A stretch of DNA of 64,000 nt from Bacillus sp. FJAT-49711 (lineage in GTDB: Bacteria > Bacillota > Bacilli > Bacillales > Bacillaceae_C): the NCBI RefSeq assembly GCF_018343715.1, contig NZ_JAGYPL010000001.1:248001-312000 (forward strand). The letters run 5' to 3'. Numbering within the stretch: position 1 is the first letter of the stretch; every line of letters begins with the position of its first letter. This document shows, one piece after another, positions 1 to 8,241 of this stretch. The notes beneath the pieces are model-generated. The model was not told where the DNA came from. It saw only the letters and a program-made list of their open reading frames with translations, and did no database searches. The position numbers and the translations under genes were made by a program.

Positions 1-836
1 TGGGCGAGAGATAGGGAGAAATGTTCAAGAGTTCGCCTTATATTGTAAGCCTCTTCATTAAATTCTTGTTCCAAAAATGGGTCTAAGTAATTCGTGTATC
101 CTCCATTATTGATATTTGCGATAATGGATCCCATCGGAGCTATTCGTGGATAAATGGTTGTGATTACCCATTTCCCCTCTCCATTCTTTTGAACGTGTAG
201 CCTAAAATCAAATACTTGCCCAGACTTAGTGACTGATGATATATATGGTTGCAAAATATAAGTGTTAGTTTTAACTTTTTCTTTTATGAGATTATTTAAT
301 TGTTGAGTTGTATAAAATTTACTATTTGAATCTGTCTGCACATGGAAACCATTCGTTTTTTTCGTAATGAATAGAATTCCTTTTCCTTTTCTTCCATCAA
401 TAGGCTTAAATACTACTTTTTCAAACGCTGCGGTAAATTTGAAAAAGCTTTCAGCTGATTTTATGATTTCGGATGGAATGAGATAATTAGCAAATGCTTT
501 TGCTTCTTTTAATCTTTCTTGTACATTCCACTTGTTCCCAATCGATTGAGTTGTAAAAGGTATGTTTTCCTTTAACTTTTGGATAATTTGTTTTGATTTT
601 GCTAGTTTTTCTGGACTTCCCGCATTGTATATAACATCTGGGAAAGGCATAATCCGTTCAATCCACTTCCCATCTTCGTACACTTGTCCTTTAATCGTTC
701 TATTAGTAAAGTTAACTTTCCCTGGTGAAAAATAGTAAAACTTTGCTCCTTCTGCTTTTGCCACTGCAGCGTAGGCATATGACTTGATAACCGTTTTGGG
801 GTCTCCCCGATGATGTAACATTCCTATCACTGTCAT
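1..836 (-). CDS. YheC/YheD-family ATP-grasp spore coat-associated protein, partial
   Basis: This minus-strand gene starts at 836 after an AAAGGAGA ribosome site and runs off the left edge, so about 278 N-terminal residues are visible. My translation begins MTVIGMLHHRGDP and contains FKPIDGRKGKGI (an ATP-grasp nucleotide loop), ILQPYI and DFRLHVQK, as in the YheC/YheD family. In that family the protein is associated with the endospore coat and has a predicted ATP-dependent ligase fold; the substrate is unknown. It lies downstream of a CotY/CotZ-like gene on the same strand, but a terminator stands between them, so it is probably transcribed separately. The C-terminal part lies outside the window. 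Confidence 0.8.
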   Translation of the reverse strand, partial: MTVIGMLHHRGDPKTVIKSYAYAAVAKAEGAKFYYFSPGKVNFTNRTIKGQVYEDGKWIERIMPFPDVIYNAGSPEKLAKSKQIIQKLKENIPFTTQSIGNKWNVQERLKEAKAFANYLIPSEIIKSAESFFKFTAAFEKVVFKPIDGRKGKGILFITKKTNGFHVQTDSNSKFYTTQQLNNLIKEKVKTNTYILQPYISSVTKSGQVFDFRLHVQKNGEGKWVITTIYPRIAPMGSIIANINNGGYTNYLDPFLEQEFNEEAYNIRRTLEHFSLSLA

Positions 837-942
837 TTAATAATCTCCTTTTTCAATTCTAAATTCCTTGTATATTAGATTCATTTACATTTTCATTTGA
901 AACTGACAGACGTTTAGTTTTGCTGTTATTAATGCCAGAATT

Positions 943-971
943 AAAAAAATCACCCTAACAAGTTAAGGTGA
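943..971 (-). terminator. Rho-independent terminator after the CotY/CotZ-like gene
   Basis: On the minus strand the stem TCACCTTAACT / AGTTAGGGTGA-type hairpin (950-971) is followed by a run of seven T (943-949). It begins 11 bases past the stop of the CotY/CotZ-like gene. Confidence 0.75.
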
Positions 972-981
972 AATGGGTTTT

Positions 982-1425
982 CTACCATTTAGGTTCAATG
1001 ATAATTTTTCTTTTTAAATAATCTATATCTAATGGTTGAATACCATTTATTTGCGATAAATCAATGTCGGTAGATGCAGCTGTTTTTTTTAACATGATAA
1101 GGTCACTCATTAATTGCGTATCCTCGCCATGAATATTTAATGGACGCAGTAAGGAAACGTGGGTTCGGCTGTTTTCTTGATCGATTGACTCGATACGAAA
1201 ATAACTTGTTATAAATGTTTCATCATTATTTGTTTTATCCCTTCCCATTCGTTTAAACAAATCACCATTTGTATACATTATGAAAGGGATGGTATCTACA
1301 CCTACTAAATCTGAAAGTGTTTTGCTTAAGAATTTAGATGAGGATTCTGTTAATAAGTCCTGCATATTTTTTAAATCCAAAAGTACATTACAAATACTAT
1401 GCTTCACATTATTTTTACTAGGCAA
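982..1425 (-). CDS. CotY/CotZ-like spore coat protein, cysteine-poor
   Basis: 147 residues. The order LDLKNMQDL, DTIPFIMYTNGD, FRIESIDQENS and VSLLRPL matches the CotY/CotZ/ExsY outer-coat and exosporium crust family. Family members are normally rich in cysteine and assemble through disulfides; I see only one Cys here (about residue 12). The start is TTG at 1425, preceded by AAGGAGATG; the ATG inside that ribosome site is in another frame and soon hits a stop. It lies downstream of an ATP-grasp gene on the same strand, with a 117-bp gap, and is closed by its own terminator. The family assignment rests on remembered motif similarity. The role, a coat or crust component lacking disulfide chemistry, is inferred. 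Confidence 0.75.
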   Translation of the reverse strand: MPSKNNVKHSICNVLLDLKNMQDLLTESSSKFLSKTLSDLVGVDTIPFIMYTNGDLFKRMGRDKTNNDETFITSYFRIESIDQENSRTHVSLLRPLNIHGEDTQLMSDLIMLKKTAASTDIDLSQINGIQPLDIDYLKRKIIIEPKW

Positions 1426-1542
1426 ATTAGATTCATCTCCTTACAAATAGTCCTTTGTATTATAATATTGAAGGAGAATGGGATGGTGTGAAAGAAATCG
1501 GAATATAGACTTGGCTTATGTACCCATTTTCATAAGAAGAAA

Positions 1543-2742
1543 TTATAGTGGCTCCAAATAAAATTTAATTTCTTTTGCAGCATTCAAAGCGTTTTTTTTG
1601 GCATCCTTATTTGAACTCCCGACTGCAATCACGCAGGCATACCGACTTCCCATTGAATTTGGTGTTGTTAAGATTTCTCCTTCATTAGCCTTTATTTGGA
1701 TATGCTTTACTCCAATATATTGGAGGGCTTTATCCGTACCAATTACCTTTAGAAGAGTCCCATTTGCTTGTACAGTTAAATATTTTGCATATACATATTC
1801 TTTTTTTGAATGTACAAGAGAAGGAGGATTATCCATATTCAATTTAATAATTTCTTTTATTAAATTTATTCCTGTTCCTTCTTCAATGACTCGATTCATA
1901 AATCCTCCAGACATTCTTGGATTAATCTCTATAAGTTTCCACTCGCTATGTGTATATTTCATTTCTATGTGGCAAGAGCCATTTGTCAAACCAATTTGCT
2001 TAATAATGCTTTCTGTGGACTCAAGTAATGTTTTATTTTCCTCTTTTGTTAATTCTGCAGGATAATGGTATCCAACAATGATAAATTTATCGTTGGTAGC
2101 TAATTCTTGCTCAATGACGGCTACTATAGATAAATCATTGTTATAAACCATGATTTCAATTAAAAACTGTCGTCCATATAAGTATTCTTCTACTAAAATA
2201 GGAATGGGGCCATATTTTTTTTGTAGAATATGAATTCTTTCTTTTAATTTATTCATACTATTAATAAGGAAGACATCTTTGGATCCGTTAGAGTATGGGT
2301 TTTTTAAGATGATGGGAAAGGGGATCTTGCTGATTATTTCTTGTGGATCATATTCGTTTATTAAAGTATAGGCAGGAGATGATGGAAGACTTTTAAGTTT
2401 TTCTCGAAACGAAATTTTATTTTCCATTATAGCAAGAGAATCTACAGATAGTTGAGATAAACCTAGTTTCCTAGACAGATTTGCGGCATATGAGACATAT
2501 GGGTCAATAAAGCTTAAGCATGCGTGTAAACTTTTACCTAGTTTTTCTAATCTTCCAATTTCACATAAAACCATCTCTTCATTAAATAAATCCTTCATAA
2601 AGATCATGTGATCAACATCTTGGAAATCAATACTTTTTCTGTTTGTAAGTAATACAATAAAAAAGCCCATTTCTTTTGCGATTGTTAAAGCTTCTTTACT
2701 TGTCCCAGTTTGGTTGCAACCAATAAAAATAATTGTTTTCAA
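1543..2742 (-). CDS. ATP-grasp ligase, L-amino-acid-ligase-like
   Basis: 399 residues. An N-terminal Rossmann-like pre-ATP-grasp segment (MKTIIFIGCNQTGTSKEA) is followed by a central ATP-grasp domain: FPIILKNPYSNGSKDV for nucleotide binding, ILVEEYLYGRQF, and LIEINPRMSGG with the Mg-binding E-x-N-P-R signature near residue 270. A C-terminal domain of about 100 residues is typical of the biotin-carboxylase/L-amino-acid ligase (BacD/YwfE-like) branch. Such enzymes join a carboxylate to an amine through an acyl phosphate. The substrate cannot be told from sequence. The nearest minus-strand genes are a CotY/CotZ-like protein and a YheC/YheD-type ATP-grasp protein, which suggests a spore-surface role, but this is inference. 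Confidence 0.75.
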   Translation of the reverse strand: MKTIIFIGCNQTGTSKEALTIAKEMGFFIVLLTNRKSIDFQDVDHMIFMKDLFNEEMVLCEIGRLEKLGKSLHACLSFIDPYVSYAANLSRKLGLSQLSVDSLAIMENKISFREKLKSLPSSPAYTLINEYDPQEIISKIPFPIILKNPYSNGSKDVFLINSMNKLKERIHILQKKYGPIPILVEEYLYGRQFLIEIMVYNNDLSIVAVIEQELATNDKFIIVGYHYPAELTKEENKTLLESTESIIKQIGLTNGSCHIEMKYTHSEWKLIEINPRMSGGFMNRVIEEGTGINLIKEIIKLNMDNPPSLVHSKKEYVYAKYLTVQANGTLLKVIGTDKALQYIGVKHIQIKANEGEILTTPNSMGSRYACVIAVGSSNKDAKKNALNAAKEIKFYLEPL

Positions 2743-2907
2743 TTTTTCAATCAGTCCTTTTTTTGTAGTCTTTTTTGTATCTTATGGTAAAGTTTTTCGT
2801 TCATACCTATTTAAATATCAAGAGAAGTAAAATTGCCCATAAGTACAGTGGCATGATAAAATTCTTTTTAATAAGAAGGATTAAACTTTATGAAAAGGGG
2901 CGAGGGT

Positions 2908-3873
2908 ATGGAAAAAGGAATCATAGGAGTAGATATAGGTGGGACGAATACAGTAATAGGAATATTTAATCAAGATTTGAAATTACTTGAAAAAGTGAGC
3001 ATTCCAACATTAAAGCCCGACTTTCCAGCAAAAACGAGTAATCCGAAAGAATTTTTTGATTTAATAACAAGTGAGATTGGTAAACTTATTGAAAAAACTG
3101 GATACGAAAATAATATTCAATGTGTGGGCATGGGAGTTCCGGGTAAAGTGAATCCAAATACAGGAACCGTCATTAGGGCCGTCAATTTAGGATATGAAAA
3201 TGTTCCTTTTGCGTCTGAAATGGAAACGAGATTAGGAGTCCCAGTTTTTATTGACAATGATGTTCGTGTTTATACGAGAGGAGAAGCATTAGCTGGGAGC
3301 GGTAAGGGATCACAAAATTTAATTTGTTTAACTTTGGGGACGGGAATGGCTGCAGGAGTGATGATAAACGGCCAAATGGTAACGGGATCGGACTTTTATG
3401 CTGGAGAACTAGGACATGACCCAGTCCCAGAAGCAACATATCTATGTAATTGTGGAAAAATAGGCTGTCTCGAAACCATTGCATCTGCAAGTGGGATTAG
3501 CAGATTAGCGAATGAGGCAATTGAATCTGGAGAACAAACCGTTTTAACATTGACCAACGGCACAATCAGTTCGAAGGATGTATATTTAGCTTGTTTACAA
3601 AATGATGAAGCAGCACTTAGGATATTTGATTATGTAGGTAAGACGCTAGCATATAAACTTTTGACAGCTACATTTTTATTAAATCCAGAAGTTATTATCA
3701 TTGGAGGCGGGGCTGCAGCAGCTGGCAAGTTTATTTTAGAACCGATACGAGAAGTCTTCCATAAACACTATTCTAATAATGAGCTTCCCAACGTGACAAT
3801 TGGTAGTCTTGGAGATTCCGCAGGACTTATCGGATCAGGACATCTGGCGGTAGACAAAAACAAAAATAACTAA
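2908..3873 (+). CDS. ROK-family sugar kinase, glucokinase-like
   Basis: 321 residues from the ATG at 2908. The N-terminal phosphate loop GVDIGGTNTVIGIF, the catalytic-site region VFIDNDVR, the sugar-binding ELGHDP and the zinc-binding CNCGKIGCLET (around residues 170-185) define a ROK-family glucokinase or related hexokinase. It would phosphorylate a free hexose in the cytoplasm. An ATG at 2890 is also in frame, but AAAAGGGG at 2894-2900 is placed as the Shine-Dalgarno for 2908. It stands at the head of the sugar-catabolic island, divergent from the ATP-grasp gene, and could feed glucose released by downstream enzymes into glycolysis. The exact sugar is not known. Confidence 0.85.
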   Translation: MEKGIIGVDIGGTNTVIGIFNQDLKLLEKVSIPTLKPDFPAKTSNPKEFFDLITSEIGKLIEKTGYENNIQCVGMGVPGKVNPNTGTVIRAVNLGYENVPFASEMETRLGVPVFIDNDVRVYTRGEALAGSGKGSQNLICLTLGTGMAAGVMINGQMVTGSDFYAGELGHDPVPEATYLCNCGKIGCLETIASASGISRLANEAIESGEQTVLTLTNGTISSKDVYLACLQNDEAALRIFDYVGKTLAYKLLTATFLLNPEVIIIGGGAAAAGKFILEPIREVFHKHYSNNELPNVTIGSLGDSAGLIGSGHLAVDKNKNN

Positions 3874-3920
3874 AAATAAGAAAGTTCTGTTTTCACTTTT
3901 TTGAATTGGATGAATTTTTA

Positions 3921-3949
3921 TTGCGGTAGTTTATGGCTTATACTATAAT
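3921..3949 (+). promoter_or_regulatory. SigA-type promoter for the PhyH-dgoD-aldolase genes
   Basis: TTGCGG (3921-3926), a 17-bp spacer and a perfect TATAAT (3944-3949). It lies about 30 bases upstream of the PhyH start and overlaps a consensus cre site. Confidence 0.7.
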
Positions 3950-3962
3950 GAAAGCGCAAACA
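3948..3962 (+). promoter_or_regulatory. CcpA catabolite-repression (cre) site
   Basis: ATGAAAGCGCAAACA matches every defined position of the cre consensus WTGNAANCGNWNNCW. It overlaps the end of the -10 box and the expected transcription start, the usual place for CcpA-HPr(Ser-P) repression. Confidence 0.75.
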
Positions 3963-3981
3963 ACAAAGTGGGGTGAGGGAA

Positions 3982-4761
3982 ATGAAGTTATCCTATAATC
4001 AAAGGAAAGAGTTATTTGATAATGGTTTTGTCGTAATTCCAGGTGTGATTCCGCAAGTTATGTTGGATGAAGTAAAAAAAGCGATTAACCACTCGCTTGG
4101 TGAAGAAGGTATGAATAAGGAGAAGCTGGCAATTTTACGTTCTCAATCATATTGTCCTGAGATTCAATATACTTCTGTCATCTCTGACCTTTTCAATAAG
4201 ACTCCGGTATATGATCTTGTAAATTCAGTTATTGACTTGGAATATACCTATCCGATCAACGGTGCACAGATTGCTTTGCGCTTTCCAAGAATGGAGGATC
4301 CGATTCCTCCAGCAAGCCCACATATCGATGGAATGTATTCACCAAATAATGGTGTACCTGAAGGGACAATCCAAAATTTCACTGCATTAGTTGGAATATT
4401 GTTAAGTGATTTACCGGAAGAAGATTCAGGTAATTTTACGGTATGGCCAGGTACCCACCGTCAATATGAACAATATTTTATGGAACATGGTCCTGAAGCA
4501 TTATTGGAAGGTATGCCTCCTATACATATGCCAGAACCTATCCAGATAAAAGGAAAAGCAGGTGACATCATTTTATGCCATTACCAACTAGCACATGGCA
4601 TCGGGCCTAATATTTCACCAAATATCCGCTACGCTACATTTTTCAGAATTAATCATGTAGATGTAAAGAATGATTGGAAAGCACCAATGAGAAATATTTG
4701 GATGCATTATAGGGAAAATATGCAGGAATTTGCAAAGAAAGAAAAAGTTACAGTTGAGTAA
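3982..4761 (+). CDS. Phytanoyl-CoA dioxygenase (PhyH) family protein
   Basis: 259 residues from the ATG at 3982; an in-frame GTG at 3973 lies inside the Shine-Dalgarno GGGGTGAGG, so the ATG is preferred. The protein has the Fe(II)/2-oxoglutarate dioxygenase facial triad H-x-D (SPHIDGMY, near residue 110) and a distal His (CHYQLAHGIGPN), followed by an Arg in IRYATFFR. PhyH enzymes hydroxylate a carbon next to a carboxylate or ether, or remove small groups; the substrate here is unknown. It is the first gene after a SigA promoter with a cre site, upstream of galactonate dehydratase. A second, distant PhyH gene occurs at 18506, which suggests that an oxidative step belongs to this sugar pathway. 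Confidence 0.8.
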   Translation: MKLSYNQRKELFDNGFVVIPGVIPQVMLDEVKKAINHSLGEEGMNKEKLAILRSQSYCPEIQYTSVISDLFNKTPVYDLVNSVIDLEYTYPINGAQIALRFPRMEDPIPPASPHIDGMYSPNNGVPEGTIQNFTALVGILLSDLPEEDSGNFTVWPGTHRQYEQYFMEHGPEALLEGMPPIHMPEPIQIKGKAGDIILCHYQLAHGIGPNISPNIRYATFFRINHVDVKNDWKAPMRNIWMHYRENMQEFAKKEKVTVE

Positions 4762-4981
4762 GATTTTATTAAGTTAAATACTTATACTGGTTTTCTTAAT
4801 TTAGAAACTTTATTGATATAGGAAAACTCGAGCTCCCGAGGAAAATGGACTGCTGGTGCACCAACGGAAACCAAGCGCTTAGATGAGATCAACTACAAGT
4901 TAACTAAGATTACATAAAGAGGAGGCAGTGGCTTCGGTCGTCGTCTCTTCTTTTACACTTTGAGATTAAAGGGGAAAAAAG

Positions 4982-6130
4982 ATGAAGATTACTAGTTTTG
5001 AACTATTTCAAGTACCTCCGAGATGGCTCTTTCTTAAGGTCGAAACGGATGAAGGGATTGTAGGTTGGGGTGAACCGATCGTTGAAGGAAGAGCGGCTAC
5101 GGTTAAAACGTGTGTTGAAGAATTAATGGCCTATTTGATCGGGAAAGACCCCCTGCGAATAGAAGATCATTGGAATGTCATGTATAGATCAGGATTTTAC
5201 CGTGGCGGTCCAATCCTTATGAGTGCAATAGCAGGAATTGATCAGGCTCTTTGGGATATTAAAGGCAAGTTTCTGCAAACTCCTATATATCAACTACTGG
5301 GAGGAGCTTGTCGGGAATCAATTCGAGTCTATTCGTGGATAGGAGGGGATAGACCAGTTGATGTTGGATTGGCTGCAAAAGCAGCTGTTGAAAATGGTTT
5401 TACAGCTGTAAAAATGAATGGTACAGAGGAATTGCAATATATTGATTCCTATCAAAAAATTGACGAGGCCATTGAAAGAATAGCAGCTGTACGTGAAGCT
5501 GCTGGCGATTATTTAGGGATTGGAATTGATTTTCATGGTCGAGTACATAAACCAATGGCAAAAATATTGGCAAAAGAATTAGAGCCTTTTCGTCCAATGT
5601 TTATTGAAGAACCGGTACTGCCTGAAAATAATGAAGCACTTAAAGAAATTGCTAGTTCTACAAATATTCCAATCGCAACAGGTGAAAGGATGTTTTCACG
5701 TTGGGACTTCAAGACGTTATTCCATGATGGATATGTAGATATTATTCAACCAGATCTTTCACATGCAGGTGGAATAACAGAATGCAAGAAAATCTTTTCT
5801 ATGGCAGAAGCCTATGATGTGGCCGTTGCCCCACATTGTCCACTTGGCCCTATTGCATTAGCAGCCTGTTTACAAGTAGATGCCACAGCACATAATGCGG
5901 TTATTCAAGAGCAAAGCTTAGGAATTCATTATAATCAAGGAAATGATTTACTCGATTATTTAAAGGATGCTTCCGTATTTTCATATAGCGAAGGCAATGT
6001 TGCTATTCCACAAGGCCCGGGTCTTGGAATTGAGATCGATGAGCAGTTTGTTCGGAAAATGGCAGAAGTAGGACATGATTGGAAAAATCCTGTTTGGCGT
6101 CATCAAGATGGTAGTGTAGCAGAATGGTAG
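4982..6130 (+). CDS. dgoD: D-galactonate dehydratase, enolase superfamily
   Basis: 382 residues, the same length as Escherichia coli DgoD and strongly alike in memory: opening [19 protein letters not shown], then [74 protein letters not shown] and a C-terminus ending in SVAEW. The three acidic metal ligands fall in DFHGR, EEP and GERM, with the catalytic His residues in FHGRV and APHCPLG. It dehydrates D-galactonate to 2-keto-3-deoxy-D-galactonate. The aldolase gene overlaps its end by 7 bases. The 220-bp gap upstream holds an AAAGGGG ribosome site and a weak GC-rich hairpin near 4917-4955, so separate control is possible. Confidence 0.92.
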   Translation: MKITSFELFQVPPRWLFLKVETDEGIVGWGEPIVEGRAATVKTCVEELMAYLIGKDPLRIEDHWNVMYRSGFYRGGPILMSAIAGIDQALWDIKGKFLQTPIYQLLGGACRESIRVYSWIGGDRPVDVGLAAKAAVENGFTAVKMNGTEELQYIDSYQKIDEAIERIAAVREAAGDYLGIGIDFHGRVHKPMAKILAKELEPFRPMFIEEPVLPENNEALKEIASSTNIPIATGERMFSRWDFKTLFHDGYVDIIQPDLSHAGGITECKKIFSMAEAYDVAVAPHCPLGPIALAACLQVDATAHNAVIQEQSLGIHYNQGNDLLDYLKDASVFSYSEGNVAIPQGPGLGIEIDEQFVRKMAEVGHDWKNPVWRHQDGSVAEW

Positions 6131-6774
6131 AGCATTCAGTAAATATAATAAAAAGGTTAGAAAAAGAGAAAATAATTGTCATTATAAGAGGGATCAATCA
6201 AAAGGACAGCATCCCAATAGCTGAAGCGCTAGTTGAAGGAGGCATTCGCTTTATAGAGGTTACGATGAATACAAAGGGAGCATTAGAGATTATTAAAGAA
6301 TGGCGGGACCACTTTAAGCATGACGATGTTTTTATTGGTGCCGGAACAGTATTAAATATAGAAATGGCTTCCTCGGCGATTGATGCAGGTGCTCAATATA
6401 TTGTAACTCCTAATTTAGATGAGGAGGTTGTCGAGCTGGCTTGCAGGGAAGGGATAGAAATATTTCCCGGTGTGATGACCCCCACGGAAATAATGAAAGC
6501 AATAAAAGCGGGAGCAAAAGCAGTTAAATTATTTCCAATGGGTGAACTTGGTCTAAACTATTTAAAGGAAATTAAAGCACCATTATCTGATGTGAAGATG
6601 ATCGCAACAGGCGGAGTAGATGTGGGCAATATTCAAGACTATTTAAAAAATGGTGTTATTGCAGTAGGTATTGGAAGTAATATTATTAATAAGGACATGA
6701 TTGAGAAAAAGAATTTTAAAGGTTTGACTGATTTAGCCAAGAGATTCATAAATTTATCAAACAGAATAGAGTAG
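6124..6774 (+). CDS. 2-dehydro-3-deoxy-6-phosphogalactonate/gluconate aldolase
   Basis: 216 residues of the KDPG/KDPGal aldolase (Eda/DgoA) family. I see the early IIVIIRG strand, IEVTMNT with the catalytic Glu, [23 protein letters not shown] and AVKLFPMG with the Schiff-base Lys near residue 135. The C-terminal ATGGV and GIGSN bind phosphate. It cleaves a 6-phospho-2-keto-3-deoxy-hexonate to pyruvate and glyceraldehyde 3-phosphate. The start overlaps the last 7 bases of dgoD, so the two are translationally coupled, which favours KDPGal. The matching sugar kinase is probably the PfkB protein at 21966. A bidirectional terminator follows. Confidence 0.88.
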   Translation: MVEHSVNIIKRLEKEKIIVIIRGINQKDSIPIAEALVEGGIRFIEVTMNTKGALEIIKEWRDHFKHDDVFIGAGTVLNIEMASSAIDAGAQYIVTPNLDEEVVELACREGIEIFPGVMTPTEIMKAIKAGAKAVKLFPMGELGLNYLKEIKAPLSDVKMIATGGVDVGNIQDYLKNGVIAVGIGSNIINKDMIEKKNFKGLTDLAKRFINLSNRIE

Positions 6775-6776
6775 TA

Positions 6777-6823
6777 GAAAAAGATGGACAAGGTCTAGAA
6801 CACTTCCCTTGTCCATCTTTTTA
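6777..6823. terminator. Bidirectional terminator between the aldolase and lacI genes
   Basis: The stem AAAAAGATGGACAAGG pairs with CCTTGTCCATCTTTTT around a loop of about 12 bases. A and T runs on both flanks let it serve the converging transcripts. Confidence 0.8.
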
Positions 6824-7807
6824 AGTGAATACTTCATTTTTTGCATTTTGAACCGATTCGCCTTTAATAAGTGAAACTTGAATTATATCATTTGAAACTT
6901 CTTGATTAGAAAGCAATTTTAATAAATTACTAGCGGCTAATGCTCCCCATTTACGCTTGGAATAATCTATCGTAGCTAATTTTGGAGTAACATATTGAGA
7001 TAGCTCGGTATGATCAAACCCTATAATATGAATATGTTTACCTACACGATAATTCGTATTTGAGAGATAATCATACATTCCTATAGCCATCATGTCATTT
7101 AAACAAAAAACAGCAGCTGGTCCACTGTATTCCTGAATTATTTTTTTCGCAGCGATTTCCCCAGACTGTTTATCAAAAAATCCTTCAATTTCTTCATATT
7201 CAATATCTTTATAGTGTTTAATTGCCTTTCTTACAGCTAATAGGCGTTCATTAGCATCATAAGCATCAGCATGACCTTTTACTATATAGATCTTTTTGTG
7301 TCCTTTAGCAAGTAAATGGTCAATAGCCAATTTAGCTCCACCTTGATTATCAAGTAAAATTTGATTGATATTTGGATGATCTATTTTTCTATCCATGACG
7401 ACTATTTTATGTCCCGTATTGGCATTCTTTATCAATTCTTCACTAGAAAAACCAGCATCTAGTATAATAGCACCATCTATAACCTGTTCCGGCAAAAAGC
7501 GATGTGAATTTTCACCGTAGCATACAATTACCTCATAATCAGTTTCTGCAAGTGTTTCATAGATGCCTTGTAAAATTGGCCCAAAAAAACTACCGCTATA
7601 ATCAAGAATAAAAAAGATGCCTATAATTTTCGTTTCTTGCTTTTTTAATGATCGTGCTGCTGCATTCGGGACATAATTTAATTCATTTGCAATCTCCAGG
7701 ATCCTTTTTCGTGTAGATTCTGGTATTTTAGGACTAGCATTTAATGCGTAAGAAACCGTTGCGATTGAGACCCCCGCTTTTTTAGCAATATCCTTCATAC
7801 TTACCAT
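6821..7807 (-). CDS. LacI-family transcriptional regulator
   Basis: 328 residues. The N-terminal helix-turn-helix MKDIAKKAGVSIATVSYALN and the hinge helix region NYVPNAAARSLKK are classic LacI/GalR. The rest is a periplasmic-binding-like sugar domain (DGAIILDAGF, AVFCLNDMMAIGMYDYL, IGFDH). The start at 7807 is preceded by GGAGGTGA. It is divergent from the TIM-barrel gene at 8242 and convergent with the dgoD-aldolase pair. Two inverted copies of a candidate operator lie in the shared 434-bp spacer, one inside its own promoter, which implies autoregulation. A perfect cre match lies in its 5' leader. The effector is probably a pathway sugar; this is inferred. Confidence 0.88.
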   Translation of the reverse strand: MVSMKDIAKKAGVSIATVSYALNASPKIPESTRKRILEIANELNYVPNAAARSLKKQETKIIGIFFILDYSGSFFGPILQGIYETLAETDYEVIVCYGENSHRFLPEQVIDGAIILDAGFSSEELIKNANTGHKIVVMDRKIDHPNINQILLDNQGGAKLAIDHLLAKGHKKIYIVKGHADAYDANERLLAVRKAIKHYKDIEYEEIEGFFDKQSGEIAAKKIIQEYSGPAAVFCLNDMMAIGMYDYLSNTNYRVGKHIHIIGFDHTELSQYVTPKLATIDYSKRKWGALAASNLLKLLSNQEVSNDIIQVSLIKGESVQNAKNEVFT

Positions 7808-7824
7808 GAATTCACCTCCAAGAA

Positions 7825-7839
7825 TGACACCGCTTTCAT
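7825..7839 (-). promoter_or_regulatory. cre site in the lacI leader
   Basis: Read on the minus strand, ATGAAAGCGGTGTCA fits the cre consensus WTGNAANCGNWNNCW at every defined position. It lies just upstream of the lacI ribosome site, so CcpA could act as a roadblock. Confidence 0.6.
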
Positions 7840-7872
7840 GTCTTTCACTATTTTACTATAATATAAGAAAAA

Positions 7873-7886
7873 AGTTAATCGTTTAA
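7873..7886. promoter_or_regulatory. Candidate LacI-family operator O1, at the lacI promoter
   Basis: AGTTAATCGTTTAA. Its first 12 bases are the exact reverse complement of the site at 8027-8038. On the minus strand it falls between a TTTAAA -35-like and a TATTAT -10-like element, as expected for autorepression. The core has the central CG typical of LacI operators. Confidence 0.6.
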
Positions 7887-7986
7887 AAAAATATTTTTTA
7901 ATTGTTGATTCATGTCGAAATATCTGTATAATTCTATGTATATCTTAATGATTTTGATAAAAAAGACAACAAACTGCAAAAATGTG

Positions 7987-8015
7987 TTGAAAGATAGAAA
8001 AAAATGAGATACAAT
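7987..8015 (+). promoter_or_regulatory. SigA-type promoter for the TIM-barrel gene at 8242
   Basis: TTGAAA (7987-7992), a 17-bp spacer and TACAAT (8010-8015). The 5' leader would be about 220 bases long. The operator copy at 8024-8040 begins right at the expected transcription start. Confidence 0.7.
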
Positions 8016-8023
8016 TACATCAG

Positions 8024-8040
8024 TTGAAACGATTAACTTA
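8024..8040. promoter_or_regulatory. Candidate LacI-family operator O2
   Basis: TTGAAACGATTAACTTA contains AAACGATTAACT, the exact reverse complement of the site at 7873-7884. It lies 8 bases after the -10 box, positioned to block initiation. Two operators about 150 bp apart would allow DNA looping. Confidence 0.6.
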
Positions 8041-8056
8041 AATAAACGTAGGGAAA

Positions 8057-8071
8057 ATGAAAACGTTTAAT
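8057..8071 (+). promoter_or_regulatory. cre-like or further LacI-type palindrome
   Basis: ATGAAAACGTTTAAT has 14 of 15 positions of the cre consensus and contains the perfect palindrome AAACGTTT (8061-8068). It could bind CcpA or the local LacI protein. It is downstream of the promoter, in the leader. Confidence 0.45.
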
Positions 8072-8241
8072 AGACAATTTTTTCAACTCTATATCAATGC
8101 AGATATTAACAAAAGGAGAGATACAGTTTACATATCTATCGTTTATAAGTATTTTAAAATAGTAAATCTTCTTTTAATATTCCTAGACTTACAGGAATAG
8201 AAAATCTGCATTTTTACAAACAAACGAAATGGGGATGTAAA

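Noticed and set aside
1598-2065. 155-codon frame opposite the ATP-grasp gene
   Set aside because: It is antisense to a well-supported protein and shows the composition of a mirror frame.
2775-2969. 64-codon open frame on the plus strand
   Set aside because: It overlaps the ROK kinase start in another frame, has no ribosome site and no family likeness.
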